Source: Acidobacteriota bacterium
GTDB lineage: Bacteria > Acidobacteriota > Terriglobia > Bryobacterales > Bryobacteraceae
DNA length: 64,000 nt
Assembly (NCBI GenBank): GCA_018268935.1
Contig: JAFDVS010000013.1
Location: 22,401 to 86,400, forward strand
Direction of reading: 5' to 3'
How positions within the stretch are numbered: the stretch's first letter is position 1; the number at the start of each line of letters is the position of its first letter. Positions 14,671-24,150 of this stretch are shown piece after piece. A model generated the notes under the pieces. It ran no database searches. It was given only the letters and a program-made list of their open reading frames with translations, and was not told where the DNA came from. Both the position numbers and the translations under genes were made by a program.

Positions 14671-15882
14671 ATGCTATCGGCAATCATAGTTGGAGAGAAC
14701 CCGGCACTCGTAAATTATGTGCGGCAGGTCTGCGCCGAATTTGGGGACATCTGCATTCACAAATCCATGGAAGGGGCGGCGCGGCGGTATGAAATCGCGG
14801 CGGCGCTTTCCTCCTATGAGCCGGATGTGGCATTCGTGGATGTGACGGATGTCGGTCGAGCGGAGTCACTGGCGGCGGTTTGCCTGCAGGAGTTGCTGCC
14901 ACGGCGGCTGCGGACGGTGCTGGTACCGATCGGCGTGGAGCCGGATGCGGAGGCACTGGCGAGGGTGGCGGGAGAGGCAGTGGGGCCGGTGCTGACGCTG
15001 CCGTTCGACGCCGACCAACTGGACCGCGCGGTACGGGCGGCGTTGCGCAGGAGAGGCGCGAAGCAAGCCTGCCAGGTGCTGGCGGTCATGCCGGCCAAGG
15101 CCGGGGATGGGGCCAGCACGGTAGCAATCAATCTGGCCGGAGCGGCGGTGCGGGCATACAAGCGGAAGACGCTTTACATCGAAGCGGATCTGCGATCGGG
15201 AGCGATCTGCCACGCGCTGCGTCTGCAGCCGCGTTTTCCGGTAGGGGAAGTGCTGCTGCACGCCGGAAGCCTGATGGACGGATGGGGGAGTGCGGTCGTG
15301 CGGTTCGACGGAATCGACATTTTGCCGATGGGTGGATCGGCGGCGGGGTTGAGGGGCTCGCGCTGGGATTTCTACCGGTTACTGCAGTTTGCGCGAGAGC
15401 GGTACGAGGTGGTGGTGGTGGATTTGCCGGCGGGAATTGACGCCGTGGCGGAGGCCGTGATCGCCGAAGCTGACCGGGCGGTGATGGTAAGCACTCCGGA
15501 GGCGACGTCGGTGGGGCTGATCTCGCGGTGGCTGCGGGATCTGGAAGCAGGGGGGACGCGATTCGGGCATCTGCGCATCCTGGTGAACCGCTTTACGAAC
15601 GGAGATATGGAGGCTGGGGAAGTGGCGAGCCTGGTGCGGCGGGAGGTAAGCGCCGTATTGCCGGAGGACGCCAAGGCGGTGAAGGCGGCCAACCGGCTGA
15701 ACACGTTGTTGCAGCCGGGCTCGCGATTGTTGGCCGAGATTGTGGATGTGGCCGGGGATCTGCTGCAGATGCCTGCGCCGAGACGGCCATTTTCCGTTCT
15801 TGCTTTGCTGGAAGGAATCCTGCACCGGATAGCGGGCAACCAAAGCCAGGCCAGGGTGGGAACTTCAGAAATCAAACTTTAG
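14671..15882 (+). CDS. CpaE/TadZ-like protein: receiver-like domain plus MinD-type ATPase
   Basis: 403 residues from ATG 14671, with AAGAG ten bases upstream; an in-frame TTG at 14650 is the alternative. Residues 1-120 resemble a receiver fold with an Asp in VAFVDVTD but without a clear full acidic pocket. Residues about 135-370 are a ParA/MinD ATPase with a deviant Walker A, PAKAGDGASTVAINLAG, and a Walker B-like strand VVVVDLPAG. CpaE and TadZ proteins mark the cell pole for type IV/Tad pilus assembly. No other tad gene is here. It precedes a response regulator by 16 bases and a Kai cluster, so it may localise or be controlled by that system. Confidence 0.8.
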   Translation: MLSAIIVGENPALVNYVRQVCAEFGDICIHKSMEGAARRYEIAAALSSYEPDVAFVDVTDVGRAESLAAVCLQELLPRRLRTVLVPIGVEPDAEALARVAGEAVGPVLTLPFDADQLDRAVRAALRRRGAKQACQVLAVMPAKAGDGASTVAINLAGAAVRAYKRKTLYIEADLRSGAICHALRLQPRFPVGEVLLHAGSLMDGWGSAVVRFDGIDILPMGGSAAGLRGSRWDFYRLLQFARERYEVVVVDLPAGIDAVAEAVIAEADRAVMVSTPEATSVGLISRWLRDLEAGGTRFGHLRILVNRFTNGDMEAGEVASLVRREVSAVLPEDAKAVKAANRLNTLLQPGSRLLAEIVDVAGDLLQMPAPRRPFSVLALLEGILHRIAGNQSQARVGTSEIKL

Positions 15883-15898
15883 AGACGGGAGCATAACA

Positions 15899-16276
15899 GT
15901 GTCGTATTTGATCTTCGCGGTGGAAGATAATCCGATTGCCGGCGAGATCGTGCAAACCGCACTGGAGAGCCGGGGCCATAAGGTAGCACTGGTTGAGACG
16001 GGCCGAAACGCCATTGAATGGCTATCGAACAACCGGTGTGACCTGATCCTGTTGGATCTGATGCTGCCGGATGCCGATGGAGGACAACTGGTGGAGGTCC
16101 TGCGGAGGCTGCCGAACGGAGGGAAGGTGCCGATTCTGGCCTTTTCCGCGTTCGGCTCGAAACTGGCGGAGTTGCGGCGCAGCGGAGCGCCGTTTGACGG
16201 CTACATTGCCAAGCCGGTGGAACCGGAGGAATTGATCCGGTTAGTGGAGTCGCACATGCTGGCCCCGGCGGGCTAG
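15899..16276 (+). CDS. Single-domain response regulator
   Basis: 125 residues from GTG 15899, with GGGAG seven bases upstream. A complete receiver domain and nothing else: acidic pair in AVEDNPIAG, phosphoacceptor Asp53 in LILLDLMLPDADG, the conserved Ser in LAFSAFG and Lys in YIAKPVEPEEL. Without an output domain it works by protein-protein contact or as a phosphate relay. It lies between the CpaE-like ATPase and kaiC, and the three-PAS kinase downstream is the natural phosphodonor (inference). Confidence 0.92.
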   Translation: MSYLIFAVEDNPIAGEIVQTALESRGHKVALVETGRNAIEWLSNNRCDLILLDLMLPDADGGQLVEVLRRLPNGGKVPILAFSAFGSKLAELRRSGAPFDGYIAKPVEPEELIRLVESHMLAPAG

Positions 16277-16371
16277 GAAACGGCGGGTTTGCGGGTCCCC
16301 CGGGCTGTGCCGGACGCGGTGGTTTTGAACTAAGTTTGAGAAAATCAACGAGATGAAACCACTTATCGGTT

Positions 16372-18153
16372 ATGCATGCTCGAAGTGGTTCACGCGTGCA
16401 GGAAGCTGCAAACGGCGGAAGCGGTAAGGCAAGGGGGAAGACGTATCCGGCGGTTTTGGGGAAATGTCCCACCGGTATCCGAGGGTTGGACGAGCTGACA
16501 TCGGGGGGCCTGCCGCGGGGGCGGCCGACACTGGTTTGTGGCGGGGCCGGATGTGGGAAGACTCTGCTGGCGGTGGAGTTTCTGGTTCGCGGGGCGACGC
16601 AGTTTGCCGAGCCGGGGGTTCTGGTAGTTTTTGAGGAAACGGCCCAGGACGTGACGCGCAATGTTGCTTCGCTGGGGTTTGATCTCGACGATCTGGTGCG
16701 GCGGAAACTGCTGCGCATCGACTAAGTCCAAATCGACCCGGTCGCGCCCATCGAGAGCGGCGAGTACAATCTGGAAGGGCTTTTTGTCCGCATCAAACGG
16801 GCGATTGAGGCAGTAGGGGCAAAACGGATCGCGCTGGACTCGATTGAGAACCTGTTCGGGGCCTGTGCCAATGACATCCTGGTGCGGAGCGAGTTGAGAC
16901 GTTTGTTTGCCTGTTTGAAGGACCTGGGCTTGACCTCGGTGATTACGGGCGAGCGCGGTGCGGGGCAACTGACGCGGCGGGGGATTGAGGAATATGTGTC
17001 GGACTGCGTGATCCTGTTGGACCACCGGATCACGGAGGAACTGGCGACGCGGCGAATGCGGGTGGTGAAGTACCGGGGATCGAAGCACGGGACGAACGAG
17101 TACCCGTTCATGATCGACGAACAGGGGATCGTGGTGGTGCCGCTGACTTCGCTTGAATTGAGGCAGCCGGCGCTGGAGACGTTCATCTCCTCGGGGGTAC
17201 CGCAACTGGACGAAATGCTGGGCGGATCAGGATATTACTGTGGCAGCACGGTGCTGGTATCCGGCCATGCGGGGACAGGCAAGACGAGTCTGGCGGCAAC
17301 GTTTGTGCACCACGCCTGCAGCAAGGGGAACAGGGCACTCTACTTTGCCTACGAGGAGTCGGCGGAGCAGATCGAGCGCGGGATGCGGTCGATCGGGCTC
17401 GATATAGAGAAATTCGTGCGGTCCGGGCGGCTGCGGTTTCATTGCATACGCCCGCACTACTGCGGTTTGGAAACACACCTGGCGAAGCTGCATGCGGCGG
17501 TTCACGATTTCGACCCGCATGTAGTGGTATTGGATCCGGCGACGGACCTTGCGGTGATTGGAACAGAGTCGGAAGTGCGCTCGACGCTGACGCGCATTAT
17601 CGACTTCTGCAAGTCGTCCGGGCACACCACGCTGCTGACGGCGTTGCACCACGACACGCGCACGGACGGCGGCTCGTCGGCGGGGATATCCTCGCTGATC
17701 GACACCTGGATTGAGTTGCGCGATGTGGAACAGGTGGGGGAACGGAACCGCGCGGTGTATGTACGGAAATCACGCGGGATGGCGCATTCCAACCAGGTTC
17801 GGGAGTTTCTCATTACGAGCGAGGGTATCCGGCTGGTGGATGTATGCATCGGGCCGGACGGCGTATTGACGGGATCGGCGCGAGCGAGCTACGAAGGGCG
17901 GCTGAGGAGCGAGCAAGGTGTGGCGAAGCGGCGTTTGGAGTCGCTGAATAAGGAACTGCTGAGCCGGGAAGAGATTCTCTCCTCGCGGATTGCAGCAATG
18001 AAGGCGGAGTATGAGTGCGAGCGCTCGCGGATGGAGACTGAGTTTGCGTTACTGGCATGGAAGGAAGAGGCGTTTCGCGGAGACCGGGATGCCGTTGCCA
18101 GAAGCCGGTCAGGCAATGACGGGTTGATTCCCGCAGTGATCAAGGGAGGATAA
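16372..18153 (+). pseudogene. kaiC: kaiC: double-domain clock ATPase interrupted by an in-frame TAA
   Basis: 593 codons in one frame with a single TAA at 16723-16725 (codon 118). Before it lies the start of the CI domain: Walker A GGAGCGKT (57-64) and catalytic Glu88-Glu89 in VVFEETAQD. After it the frame continues exactly as KaiC does (VQIDPVAPIESGEYNLEGLF), through CII with Walker A GHAGTGKT (298-305), Glu328-Glu329, and Ser440-Ser441 in GISSLIDTWI, at the place of the KaiC phosphorylation sites. A charged coiled-coil tail follows (about 510-580). Most KaiC proteins have His or Tyr where the TAA stands, so TAC or TAT to TAA is the likely change. No ribosome binding site favours restart at GTG 16882. 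Sequencing error, a fresh null mutation or a two-piece protein are all possible. Confidence 0.88.
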
Positions 18154-18489
18154 ATGAAGAGGAAACCGGCGGTTGCCGGAAAGCGCGTGCGCGAGGATGG
18201 CGGCGAGCCGGACTTGCGTTATTTCCTGCGGCTGTATGTGGCGGGCCCGTCGGCACGCTCAACGGCGGCAGTGGCGAACCTGAAAGCCGTATGTGAATCG
18301 CATCTGAAGGGCCGCTACGAACTGGAGGTATGCGACATTTACCAGCAACCGGAGCTGGCGCAAATGGAACAAGTGGTGGCCGTCCCCACGCTCATCCGGA
18401 GGCTGCCGCCGCCGGTGAGGAGGGTGATCGGCGATCTATCCAGGGAAGACCGGGTGCTGGTGGGGCTGGACCTGATAGCGGGAGCGTAG
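18154..18489 (+). CDS. kaiB: KaiB clock protein
   Basis: 111 residues from ATG 18154, immediately after the kaiC stop and preceded by GGGAGG. The family signature is clear: LRLYVAGPSARSTAAVANLK, GRYELEVCDIYQQPELA, VVAVPTLIRRLPPPVRR and IGDLSREDRVLVGLDL. KaiB is a thioredoxin-like fold-switching protein that binds KaiC and sets the phase of its phosphorylation cycle in cyanobacteria; KaiB proteins outside cyanobacteria take part in stress or timing functions that are less well defined. An N-terminal extension of about 20 basic residues precedes the fold. The gene is undamaged although kaiC carries a stop codon. Confidence 0.95.
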   Translation: MKRKPAVAGKRVREDGGEPDLRYFLRLYVAGPSARSTAAVANLKAVCESHLKGRYELEVCDIYQQPELAQMEQVVAVPTLIRRLPPPVRRVIGDLSREDRVLVGLDLIAGA

Positions 18490-18490
18490 A

Positions 18491-20449
18491 ATGGCGAGGA
18501 CGGCAGGCGGCGGATCGGGCACGGGGTCGGCTGCGGCGTTTGCCGATGTCGTCGCCGCCATTGGGGCAGGCGAAGTAGATGCGCTGGTGCTGCGGACCCC
18601 GGCAGGGGAGCGGATCTTCGCCGCGGTGACGGAGGAGCATCCTTACCGGGCGCTGGTGGAGGCGATGAGCGAAGGGGCACTGACGTTGGCGGGGGATGGG
18701 ATGATTGTATACGCCAACGCGGCGTTCGCCGCGCTGTTGGGGCTGGGCCTGGAGCGGGTCATCGGAAGCAATCTGCGGCGCCTGTTGTGCCGGCTGGATG
18801 AAGGAAAGCTCGATAGCTTGCTGCAGGATGCGCGGGGAGCCCCGGCACGGGCGGAGGTATCGCTGCAATCGGCAGCCGGGCAATGCATGCCCGCTCAGAT
18901 CTCGGTGCAACTGTTGCCGGGACGCAATCCGGAGCGGTTCTGCGCGGTGGTGACGGATCTGCGGGAGGTGGAGGCGAACCATCAGTCGCAGGCACGCCTG
19001 GCTTCGATTGTGGAGACCTCCTCCGATGGCATCGCCAGCGTGCGGTTGGATGGAACCGTTCTGAGCTGGAACCAGGGCGCGGAGCGGCTGCTGGGCTACC
19101 AGTCCAGCGAGATGATGCAACAACCGTTCCAAACGGTGTTTTCGGCCGGCGCGGTACAGGAGTTTGAGGCCGTGCTGCGGCGCATTGCTTTCGGGGAAGC
19201 GGTGGCGAGGCTGGAGACCACGGCAACGCGGAAGGACGGCGGGGAGATGGATGTGCTGCTGACGCTTTCGCCGGTTCACGACCGGGAAGGCAAAGTGACG
19301 GCGGCGAGCGCCATCGCGCAGGATTTCACCGAGCGGCGAAGGGCGCACCAGCGACTGCTGAGCGTCCTGGAATCGGCGCCGGACGCGATCGTGGTTGTTG
19401 ATTTACATGGGCTCGTTGTGCTGGTGAACACACAGGCGGAAGCGTTGTTCGGACTGCGGCGGGAACAGATTTTCGGCCTGCCGTTAGCGTCGCTGATGTC
19501 GAGCGATTTCGGGGTGGAATTCGCGGAATGGCTGGGCATGGAGTCAATGAAGGAGAAACGGCGGGGCCATCGGGAATTCACGGTGTACCGGGCGGATGGT
19601 GGCGGCGTGCCCGCGGAGGTTTCCATTGGGGCCGTGGAAACAGGCGACGGGATCTTGTTGTGCACAACCCTGCGGGACGTGAGCGAGCGGCGGCTCTACC
19701 AGACGGAGTTACAGGAAAGGAATCTGCAGTTGGAGGAAGCGCTGCGGGCCAAGGACCGGTTTCTGGCGGCCATGTCGCATGAACTGCGTACGCCTCTGAC
19801 GGCGATCATCGGACTAACGGGCCTGCTGCTGATGAAGACTGCCGGCCCGCTGCAGGACACGCAGGTGCGGCATCTGGAGCGGATACTGGGGAGTGGGCGC
19901 CACCTGCAGGCGCTGATCAGCGACCTGCTGGATCTGGCGCGCCTGGATTCGGGTATGGCGAAGCTCGAAATCGAAGCGGTGGATGGCGATGAGATTCTGC
20001 AGGAGGTGCATCAGGATCTGGCAACGCAGGCGGAGCAAAAAGGGCTGGCGCTGGTGGCAAGGCGTTGTGAAACCCCTGTGACACTGTGGACGGACCGGCG
20101 GTATCTGCGGCAAATCCTAAGCAACCTGGTGAGCAATTCGGTGAAGTACACGAACGTGGGTGAAGTGGAAGTCTCCCTGATAGGGGAAAGCGAAGAGCAG
20201 CAGGAACTGGTGCGGTTCCGGGTAAGAGATACGGGAGTGGGGATTGGGCAGGAGGATCTGACGAGGCTGTTCTCGGAGTTCTGGCGCGCGCAGAGCGTGC
20301 GCGGAGCGCGGACGGAGGGGGCAGGGCTCGGACTGTACCTGAGCCAGCGGCTGGCTTCGCTGCTGGGCGGCCGCATCACGGTGGAAAGTGAAGTGAGCCG
20401 CGGCAGCACATTTACACTGACTCTTCCCTTGCAAGCCCCCACCAACTGA
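18491..20449 (+). CDS. Soluble histidine kinase with three PAS domains, Kai-linked
   Basis: 652 residues, starting 1 base after the kaiB stop. The N-terminal segment AAIGAGEVDALVLRTPAGER followed by HPYRALVEAMSEGALTL is typical of kinases encoded beside KaiBC in non-cyanobacteria. PAS domains lie at about 50-165, 170-290 and 295-415. The HisKA box MSHELRTPLTAIIG puts the phospho-His at 430, and HATPase_c follows with N-box SNLVSNSVKY, DTGVGIGQED and GLGLYLSQRLA. No membrane segment, so it senses inside the cell. It occupies the position of a SasA-like output kinase, although it has no KaiB-like domain. Likely partner: the single-domain regulator at 15899. Confidence 0.93.
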   Translation: MARTAGGGSGTGSAAAFADVVAAIGAGEVDALVLRTPAGERIFAAVTEEHPYRALVEAMSEGALTLAGDGMIVYANAAFAALLGLGLERVIGSNLRRLLCRLDEGKLDSLLQDARGAPARAEVSLQSAAGQCMPAQISVQLLPGRNPERFCAVVTDLREVEANHQSQARLASIVETSSDGIASVRLDGTVLSWNQGAERLLGYQSSEMMQQPFQTVFSAGAVQEFEAVLRRIAFGEAVARLETTATRKDGGEMDVLLTLSPVHDREGKVTAASAIAQDFTERRRAHQRLLSVLESAPDAIVVVDLHGLVVLVNTQAEALFGLRREQIFGLPLASLMSSDFGVEFAEWLGMESMKEKRRGHREFTVYRADGGGVPAEVSIGAVETGDGILLCTTLRDVSERRLYQTELQERNLQLEEALRAKDRFLAAMSHELRTPLTAIIGLTGLLLMKTAGPLQDTQVRHLERILGSGRHLQALISDLLDLARLDSGMAKLEIEAVDGDEILQEVHQDLATQAEQKGLALVARRCETPVTLWTDRRYLRQILSNLVSNSVKYTNVGEVEVSLIGESEEQQELVRFRVRDTGVGIGQEDLTRLFSEFWRAQSVRGARTEGAGLGLYLSQRLASLLGGRITVESEVSRGSTFTLTLPLQAPTN

Positions 20450-20485
20450 GATTCCCGCCGGCGGTGAAGGCGCTGGAGGGCTTGG

Positions 20486-20491
20486 TACCAT
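20486..20491 (+). promoter_or_regulatory. Candidate -10 box TACCAT, leaderless start
   Basis: TACCAT ends 7 bases before ATG 20499, where no Shine-Dalgarno sequence is close enough; a GGAGGG near 20475 is too distant. No -35 box is obvious. Confidence 0.35.
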
Positions 20492-20498
20492 AAAGCGC

Positions 20499-21896
20499 AT
20501 GTTCCAAGCTGCGTTCCTTTTCCTCGCAATGGCCATGAGGGCTGCGGAGCCCGCCGTCGATTGGGAGAAGACGAATGCCGAGACACTGCGCCACTACCAG
20601 TCCATTGTTCGCATCAACACCAGCAATCCGCCGGGGAACGAAACCGAGGTGGTGAACTACCTGAAGGGTGTGCTGGACCGGGAGGGAATCGGCTACCAGG
20701 TGTTCGCGCGCGAACCGAGCCGCGCGAACCTGGTGGCGCGGCTGAAAGGCAATGGACGCAAGAAGCCGATTCTGATCCTGGGGCACACGGACACCGTCGG
20801 CGTGCAGGCCGAGCGCTGGCCGGTGGATCCATTCGGTGCGGTGCGCAAGGACGGGTTCATCTGGGGGCGAGGCACTACGGACAACAAGGATTGTGTAGCG
20901 GCTGGGCTGATGCTGATGCTGATGCTGAAGCGCCTGGGGGTGACACTCGACCGCGATGTGATCTATGTGGCCGAGGCGAGCGAGGAAAGCTCAACCAGCC
21001 CCACCAATGTCGGGATCGACTACCTGGTGGAGAAGCATTGGCCGGATATCGAAGCGGAATATGCGCTGGCCGAAGGCGGGTTCGTTCATTCCGAGAACGG
21101 GCGTGTCCGATTCGTGGAAATTGCAGCCACGGAGAAGGTGCCGCGCCGCGCCAGGCTGGTGGCGACGGGCACGTCGGGGCACGGGTCGCGGCCACGGCGC
21201 GACAACGCGATTGTGCATCTGGCAAGCGCCGTAAGCCGGATCGGCAAGTGGGAGCCGCCGATGCGGTTGAACGATGTCACGCGCACCTTCTTCGAGCGGC
21301 TGGCGACGATCAGCCCTAAGGAAGAAGCGGCGCGATACAACGGGCTGGTGGATCCGCGGAAGACGGCCGCGATTCAGAACTACTTCGCGGAGCACGATCT
21401 GGGGAAATATTCCGTGCTGCGCACGTCGATCTCACCTACGATTCTGAGCGGCGGATTCCGGCAGAACGTGATCCCGTCGCAGGCTGAAGCGATGCTGGAT
21501 ATCCGCGCGTTGCCGGATGAGAACATGACGGCGTTTTATGCGGAGATGGACCGGATTATCTCGGATCCGGCGGTGAAGATTGTGCCGATGGCGCCGGGCC
21601 GGCCTTCGGCGCCGCCCAGCCGGTTGGACACGGATATGTGGCGGGCCCTGGAGGCGACGCAACGCCGGATGTACCCGGGCGCGATCACGGTGCCGGGGAT
21701 GGTGACGGGCTCAACGGATCTGGCGCAGCTTCGCGCCAAGGGTGTGCAGGCGTATGGAATCGGCCCGCGTTTCGATGAAGCGGAGTTCGCCGAACACGGG
21801 TGGCATAGCGACGTGGAGCGGCTGAGTGAGGACTCGCTGTACGGGCTGGTGCAATTCGTCTGGCACACGGTGCTGGAGGTTGCGGCCAGCAAGTAG
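20499..21896 (+). CDS. Exported M20/M25/M40 family zinc peptidase
   Basis: 465 residues with a short hydrophobic leader ending near AMRAAEP. Metal and catalytic residues of the M20 family are in place: His96 and Asp98 in ILGHTDTVG, Asp128 in WGRGTTDNKD, Glu162-Glu163 in AEASEESS, and a C-terminal His in FAEHGWHSD. The dimerisation (lid) domain lies at about 210-340 and includes ATGTSGHGSRPRRDNA. Such enzymes are aminoacylases, carboxypeptidases or dipeptidases; substrate is not readable. It stands alone between the Kai cluster and the DUF3500 gene. Confidence 0.9.
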   Translation: MFQAAFLFLAMAMRAAEPAVDWEKTNAETLRHYQSIVRINTSNPPGNETEVVNYLKGVLDREGIGYQVFAREPSRANLVARLKGNGRKKPILILGHTDTVGVQAERWPVDPFGAVRKDGFIWGRGTTDNKDCVAAGLMLMLMLKRLGVTLDRDVIYVAEASEESSTSPTNVGIDYLVEKHWPDIEAEYALAEGGFVHSENGRVRFVEIAATEKVPRRARLVATGTSGHGSRPRRDNAIVHLASAVSRIGKWEPPMRLNDVTRTFFERLATISPKEEAARYNGLVDPRKTAAIQNYFAEHDLGKYSVLRTSISPTILSGGFRQNVIPSQAEAMLDIRALPDENMTAFYAEMDRIISDPAVKIVPMAPGRPSAPPSRLDTDMWRALEATQRRMYPGAITVPGMVTGSTDLAQLRAKGVQAYGIGPRFDEAEFAEHGWHSDVERLSEDSLYGLVQFVWHTVLEVAASK

Positions 21897-21945
21897 CGCA
21901 GGTTGATATATACTGGCGGAAACTGGCAATCCCAAGAGGTGCGCG

Positions 21946-22923
21946 ATGAACATGACCCGTCGTGGTTGGATCCAGGCAGGCGCAGCGGCTGGCCTGTCGC
22001 TAATGACAGGGGCGGACAACCTGCTCGCGGCCGGCAAGGCCAAGAGCGATTCGCTGGCCACGCAGCTATACAAGAGCCTGTCCGACGAGCAAAGATCGAA
22101 GCTCTGCCTGGCGGCGAATGACCCCAAGCGCCAGTTCATCAGCAACTGGTGGTACATCCATCCCGAGCATCGGATTCCCAACAGTTTCTCGCGCGAGCAG
22201 CAGGAACTGATCCGGACGATTTTCGACAATCTGCACCACCCGGAGTATCGCGATGCGGTGAACAACCAGGTGTTGATTGACCAGTACGGGGAAGCGAAGA
22301 ATGCTCCGTCGGCGGGCTTTTTCGGCACCCCGGAGGATGAGGATTTCGAGTTCATCTTCACCGGCCACCATGTGACACGGCGCTGCAACGCGCGGTCGGA
22401 CAAGGGGCAGGGATTCGGCGGAGCACCGATCTTCTACGGGCACTATCCTCACCCGGTGAACAGCATGCGCGACAACTTTAACGAGGTCAAGGAGCACCCC
22501 GGCAATCCCTATTGGTACCAGGGCAAGCTGTTCAACCGCTTTGTGCAGGGTCTCGATGGACGGCAGCGGGAGTTGGGATTGGTTTCGGCAGAGCCGCGCG
22601 GGGAGCAGCCCGATGCAGTGATCCAGATTGCATCGCGGAAGCAGGGGTTACCTTGCTCCGAACTGAGCAGTGATCAGAAGAAGCTGCTGCTCGATACGAT
22701 GCGTGGCATGATGGCGATGTTCCGTGAGGATGATGTAAAGGCGACCATCGACACGATCAAGAAGAAGAATGTGCTCAGCCGGCTGCAGGTGTCCTGGTAT
22801 GGCGGCAAGTACGATATCGGGTCGGATCAGGTTTGGGACACGTGGCAGATTGAAGGGCCGGAAATGGTGTGGTACTTCCGCGGCGTGCCCCATATTCACT
22901 GCTATTTCCATTTGAAGGCTTAG
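21946..22923 (+). CDS. Tat-exported DUF3500 protein
   Basis: 325 residues from ATG 21946 with AAGAGGT (21934-21940) five bases upstream. The leader MNMTRRGWIQAGAAAGLSLM carries a twin-arginine motif. The body matches DUF3500: FISNWWYIHPEHRI, LSREQQELIRTIF-like segments, FIFTGHHVTRRCN, GGAPIFYGHYPHP, and a C-terminal QIEGPEMVWYFRGVPHIHCYFHLK rich in His. The clustered His residues suggest a metal site and the Tat signal agrees with export in folded form. Family function is not established. Confidence 0.85.
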   Translation: MNMTRRGWIQAGAAAGLSLMTGADNLLAAGKAKSDSLATQLYKSLSDEQRSKLCLAANDPKRQFISNWWYIHPEHRIPNSFSREQQELIRTIFDNLHHPEYRDAVNNQVLIDQYGEAKNAPSAGFFGTPEDEDFEFIFTGHHVTRRCNARSDKGQGFGGAPIFYGHYPHPVNSMRDNFNEVKEHPGNPYWYQGKLFNRFVQGLDGRQRELGLVSAEPRGEQPDAVIQIASRKQGLPCSELSSDQKKLLLDTMRGMMAMFREDDVKATIDTIKKKNVLSRLQVSWYGGKYDIGSDQVWDTWQIEGPEMVWYFRGVPHIHCYFHLKA

Positions 22924-22946
22924 GTGTCCGGCGTTCCCGGATGCGT

Positions 22947-23525
22947 TTACGGCATTTGGAATTTCCACTCCAGGGTGCCGGCGCCGCTTGCCGCATTCGT
23001 TGTAATGACACCGGCGCTACCGCCAAACACGGCGCGAAACCGCAGCGGCGGTCCGGGAACATATTGGAAATTGAGATACGAAAGAACTCCCGTGAGATCG
23101 CCAAACGGTGACCCCGGAGTACTGACCACCGGGCCAGCCATGGCGACGATCGCATTGGGCCGGTCGGCCAGCAGCACTTCATCCACGCGAACCTCAAAGT
23201 AGGCCACCGACGACGGGTCAGCGGGCGCAGGCGGTTCAGGGAGGGGATACGGCGCGGATGGAGGGACAAGGAACACCTGAATCGCCAGGACATCGCGTCC
23301 CGCGATTGGGAACCGGTATCGCACGCGAATCTCCAGCGTCCCGGCAGCCAGCGCCGCTCCTACCTCCGGAGTAAACTCCAGTGGGGAGGGCGTCAGCAAT
23401 CCAGATGGCGGCACCTTCGCTTCAATGTCGAACTTCAGCCGCATTGCCAGAAGACGCTCCGCACGTGCGGACGGCACAGCCACAGCGAGTGCCGGAGCAG
23501 CCAGCAGCCAGGTTCTTCGATTCAT
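22947..23525 (-). CDS. Exported hypothetical protein, 192 aa
   Basis: Not recognised. The leader MNRRTWLLAAPALAVAVPSARA is a signal peptide, possibly Tat-like. The mature part is predicted beta-rich with a proline-rich loop (LPEPPAPADP) and a closing GTLEWKFQMP strand. It overlaps the previous gene by ATGA, and both products share similar size, signal type and style (for example phrases such as VVSTPGSPFGDLT here and NPTSTFFGNLTS there), so they may be distant relatives acting together. Confidence 0.7.
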   Translation of the reverse strand: MNRRTWLLAAPALAVAVPSARAERLLAMRLKFDIEAKVPPSGLLTPSPLEFTPEVGAALAAGTLEIRVRYRFPIAGRDVLAIQVFLVPPSAPYPLPEPPAPADPSSVAYFEVRVDEVLLADRPNAIVAMAGPVVSTPGSPFGDLTGVLSYLNFQYVPGPPLRFRAVFGGSAGVITTNAASGAGTLEWKFQMP

Positions 23526-24130
23526 CGCAAGCCTCCTTCGCTAATTTGCAATCGCCCCGATCCGGTTCGGGCACCCAACACATGACTGCTGGCCGTCGAT
23601 GACACTACCAGCGACAGGTTGTCTGATCCAGCCGCATCGAGCGCGGCCGAGAACACCATCACTCGCGAGGTCAGATTGCCGAAGAACGTGCTGGTCGGAT
23701 TCTCGACAATCAGGCCGATCACCACGAGGTGGGGAAACGGCTCATTCTTCACCAACACGCTGGTGACATCCGTGAAGATCTCAATGAGTATCCTGGGATC
23801 TCCGGATGGAACCTCGTTATCGGCGGAAAACGGTTTGGCTGGATCCTCGAAGTACGCCAGGGAACGCATGGTATCCCCGTCGCCATAGGGAAACTCCACG
23901 CGCTCGCGCTGCCGTAACGCGCCGCTCCTCACTCTGTCGGCAATTGCCGCGTTCGGCGTCAGCGGGTTAGTCAATGCATCCACCAGAAATGAGAATCCGG
24001 AGCTATGCTCGCTCACGAACCGGTAGCGTTCGGCGAACTTCCCCGCTTTCGCCACCCTCGGCAGAGCTGCGCCGGCAGTAGCCGCGCCCGCGGCAAAGAA
24101 TTGCCTCCGCCGCATTTTGTTATTCATCAT
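23522..24130 (-). CDS. Tat-type exported hypothetical protein, 202 aa
   Basis: Not recognised. Start at ATG 24130 chosen for AGGAGT just upstream; a second ATG follows directly, and the open frame further upstream is non-coding. The leader MRRRQFFAAGAATAGAALPRVAKA has a twin-arginine motif and a cleavage-like end. The mature 170 residues form an apparent beta-sandwich (FRFVSEHSSG-like strands, FEDPAKPF, LIEIFTDVTSVLV). Divergent to the ECF sigma factor and translated with the next gene via an ATGA overlap, so both exported proteins could belong to that regulon. Confidence 0.72.
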   Translation of the reverse strand: MMNNKMRRRQFFAAGAATAGAALPRVAKAGKFAERYRFVSEHSSGFSFLVDALTNPLTPNAAIADRVRSGALRQRERVEFPYGDGDTMRSLAYFEDPAKPFSADNEVPSGDPRILIEIFTDVTSVLVKNEPFPHLVVIGLIVENPTSTFFGNLTSRVMVFSAALDAAGSDNLSLVVSSTASSHVLGARTGSGRLQISEGGLR

Positions 24131-24150
24131 GGTCACTCCTTTTTTGAGTT

